Source: DASQUK01 sp963813485
Lineage (GTDB): Bacteria; Actinomycetota; Acidimicrobiia; Acidimicrobiales; VFJN01
NCBI GenBank assembly: GCA_963813485.1
Contig: CAWEZE010000001.1
Coordinates: 62,001-126,000, forward strand
DNA length: 64,000 nucleotides
Direction: 5' to 3'
Within the stretch, counting starts at the first letter, position 1. Each line of letters begins with the position of its first letter. This document shows positions 62,493 to 64,000 of the stretch, piece by piece. The translations under genes were made by a program, and so were the position numbers. The notes under the pieces are model-generated. The model was given only the letters and a program-made list of their open reading frames with translations, ran no database searches and was not told where the DNA came from.

Positions 62493-62666
62493 ATGAGCAC
62501 GCACGTCTTTGGACTCACCGTGGCGACGCTGGCCGACGCGTCCCGCGCCGCACGCACGATCGATCATGCTGTGACCCTCGTGGACGAGGTATCGCACGTG
62601 GTGGTCGTCGTCGACCAGCGGGGTCGGGTGATCATGCGACCCCAGGAATGCCAGGCACTCGGCTGA
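62493..62666 (+). CDS. Small hypothetical protein, about 57 residues
   Basis: A short frame from ATG 62493 to TGA 62664-62666. It reads MSTHVFGLTVATLADASRAA, then a Val-rich strand (EVSHVVVVVDQRGRV) and ends RPQECQALG. The helix-strand order with a polar end suggests a small folded protein rather than a chance frame. A purine-rich AAAGGAAAGGGG is upstream. It lies between the ligase and the palindromic operator. No function known. Confidence 0.4.
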   Translation: MSTHVFGLTVATLADASRAARTIDHAVTLVDEVSHVVVVVDQRGRVIMRPQECQALG

Positions 62667-62688
62667 ACCGGTTTCGCCCCACCCAGTA

Positions 62689-62718
62689 AGTTACATACAG
62701 GCTTGACTGTATGTAACT
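62689..62718. promoter_or_regulatory. 30-bp perfect operator and overlapping promoter of the TetR-AurF operon
   Basis: AGTTACATACAG (62689-62700), spacer GCTTGA, CTGTATGTAACT (62707-62718): perfect 12-bp arms. The spacer and right arm include a -35-like TTGACT (62703-62708); GATAGT at 62727-62732 is a -10-like element 18 bases later. Transcription would start at about 62739-62740, at the ATG at 62740, implying a leaderless message. TetR binding here would block the promoter. Confidence 0.7.
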
Positions 62719-62739
62719 GGGAGATGGATAGTGGACGGC

Positions 62740-63378
62740 ATGCCCACGGTCACGTCGGAGCCGCAGCGCCCACGCACGAAGGCCGAGCGCAGCGCCGCCA
62801 CCCGTGTCCGGCTCCTGGACGCCACCATCGACTGCCTCGTCGAGCTGGGGTGGTCCGGCACGAGCACTACCGAGGTGGTGCGTCGGGCGGGAGTGTCCCG
62901 GGGTGCCCAGGTGCACCACTATCCCACCAAGGAGGACCTGGTGCTCGCGGCGGTGGAGCACCTGTGCGCCCGCCGCATGAACGAGTACCGGGCGGCGCTC
63001 GAGAGGCTGCCCGCGCAAGAGCGGACGCCGGCCGCATCCGTCGACCTGCTGTGGTCGGTCTGGTCGGGCCCGACGCTAGAGGCATGGCTCGAACTGGTCC
63101 TGGCGTGCCGGACCCAGCCGGCGCTGCGCGCCCGCTTCGTGGAGTTCGAGCACCGGTTCTTCGACGCCGCGCTGGCGTTGTTCCAGGAGACACAGCCGGA
63201 GATGACCGTCGACCCGGAGTTCGCGCGGTTGGCATTGCGGTTCACCTTCTGCCTCCTCGACGGTCTGGCCGTCGCCCGTCTCGGCGGGATCGAGCGCCGG
63301 GACCTGGATGCGGTCGTCGAAGGTTTCAAGGTCCTCACCACCCTTGTCTCTCCCTCCGACCTAGGAGCCACCGAATGA
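62740..63378 (+). CDS. TetR-family repressor of the adjacent diiron oxygenase
   Basis: A 212-residue TetR protein. The helix-turn-helix reads RVRLLDATIDCLVELGWSGT, then STTEVVRRAGVSRGAQVHHYPTKE, DLVL. The ligand domain contains FCLLDGLAVARLGG. The GTG at 62731 is a possible start, but promoter elements in the operator put the transcript start at the ATG 62740. Its stop overlaps the start of the oxygenase gene (ATGA), so the two are coupled and the regulator probably represses both through the 30-bp palindrome. Confidence 0.88.
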   Translation: MPTVTSEPQRPRTKAERSAATRVRLLDATIDCLVELGWSGTSTTEVVRRAGVSRGAQVHHYPTKEDLVLAAVEHLCARRMNEYRAALERLPAQERTPAASVDLLWSVWSGPTLEAWLELVLACRTQPALRARFVEFEHRFFDAALALFQETQPEMTVDPEFARLALRFTFCLLDGLAVARLGGIERRDLDAVVEGFKVLTTLVSPSDLGATE

Positions 63379-64000
63379 GCGCCACCACGCTTGACGGACA
63401 GCCCCTCGACGAGGAGCAGCAGGACGACCGCTTCACCGAGTTGCTTCGGCGCCTCAGCCACCAGTCGGTGGTCAAGCATTTCGACGCCTACGCCGATGTC
63501 GATTGGGACCATCCCGATCACACGATTGACCCCTGCGATCCCCGCTGGGAGCTGGATTCGGGAAGTGGCCTGGCGCGTCACTGACTGGTACCGCTCGTTG
63601 CCGGCCGAGACCCGGGCCCGCATCGGGCTGCACGGCATCACGAGCAACATGAAGGCCGGGCTCCAGTTCGAGAACGTGCTCAAGCGAGGCCTGCTGGAGT
63701 ACGCGTTCGGACTGCCCGATGGCTCACCCGAGTTCCGGTACGTGTACCACGAGGTCATCGAGGAGGCGCAGCACTCGCTGATGTTCCAGGAGTTCGTCAA
63801 CCGGGCCGGGCTCGAGACCCCCGGCCTTCCCTGGGACATGCGCCTCGGGAGCCGGCGCGTCATCGGCCTGGCTCGGCGATTCCCGGCCATGTTCTTCGTG
63901 TTCGTCCTGGGCGGGGAGGATCCGATCGATCACGTGCAACGCACCGTGCTGCGCGGCGACAAGGAGATCCATCCGCTCCTCGAGCGGATCATGCGCATAC
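63375..64000 (+). CDS. AurF-like diiron oxygenase, frameshifted and cut by the window end
   Basis: The start ATG 63375 opens MSATTLDGQPLDEEQQDDRF, with FDAYADVDWDHPDHTIDPCD. That frame stops at 63584. A shift of one base near 63562 continues as VAWRVTDWYRSLPAETRARI, with GLHGITSNMKAGLQFENVLK, then HEVIEEAQHSLMFQEF and GGEDPIDHVQ to the end of the window. The E-E-x-x-H and E-D-x-x-D-H like motifs match the p-aminobenzoate N-oxygenase (AurF) family of diiron enzymes, which oxidise amines or other substrates with oxygen. The substrate is unknown. The start overlaps the TetR stop. Confidence 0.82.

Noticed and set aside
1..64000. CRISPR arrays, tRNA/rRNA genes, insertion sequences, phage genes
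   Set aside because: No regularly spaced direct repeats, cloverleaf-like segments, transposase motifs or phage structural genes were recognised by eye; weak tRNAs cannot be excluded without a covariance search.

Overview
The window is high-GC DNA with actinobacterial-style genes: GTG starts are common, neighbouring reading frames overlap by a few bases, pyruvate dehydrogenase E1 is of the homodimeric AceE type, and there are RNHCP, YCII/ECF42, ECF41, DUF2252, GAP-family and CYTH proteins and several TetR and giant LuxR regulators. The gene mix (single acyl-CoA dehydrogenase, TIM-barrel amidohydrolase, crotonase, AMP-ligase, AurF-like oxygenase) would suit an environmental Acidimicrobiia-like actinomycete. 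That placement is an inference from gene content. No tRNA, rRNA, CRISPR array, insertion sequence or prophage was recognised.

Layout. 1-6 kb: 3' end of a glycogen-debranching-type glycosidase, a TauE/SafE permease, a metallo-beta-lactamase hydrolase, a VapC/Phd-type toxin-antitoxin pair and an acyl-CoA dehydrogenase. 6-16 kb: an FAD monooxygenase, a giant LuxR ATPase, a heterodimeric ABC exporter with one degenerate ATP site, and an alpha/beta-hydrolase-fold protein with Gly at the nucleophile position. 16-27 kb: a stress-type accessory region with two MalT-like LuxR regulators (one frameshifted), a GAP-family membrane protein, a HAD phosphatase, a DUF7144-type membrane protein, a formylglycine-generating enzyme, and C-terminal remnants of a DUF1269-like protein, a SulP transporter and an arylsulfatase. 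27-34 kb: aceE, rnhA and hyuAB. 34-41 kb: a run of overlapping genes, DUF7144, CYTH, P-type ATPase and polyphosphate kinase 2, followed by a SHOCT protein, a broken MFS exporter and a membrane protein. 41-50 kb: LysR, two alcohol dehydrogenase-family enzymes, an ECF41 sigma factor, YjbR, a fourth LuxR ATPase, a haem-binding protein and a DUF72 protein. 50-64 kb: three TetR regulators around a crotonase and an amidohydrolase, a methyltransferase, DUF2252, VOC proteins, a YCII/ECF42 pair, an acyl-CoA ligase, and a TetR-AurF pair cut by the window end.

The most interesting signal is a perfect dyad, TCACCC-N4/5-GGGTGA. It occurs four times, only in non-coding DNA, in front of the stress-type genes at 16.4, 19.2, 19.4, 25.2 and 25.3 kb, and suggests an undescribed local regulon. 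A second candidate is the DUF7144-CYTH-ATPase-PPK2 cluster, which may link polyphosphate or triphosphate chemistry to cation transport.

Nine apparent single-base frame breaks fall in seven genes or remnants, whereas large genes such as aceE, the ABC pair and three LuxR genes are intact. I cannot tell from the sequence alone whether the breaks are real decay or assembly errors.
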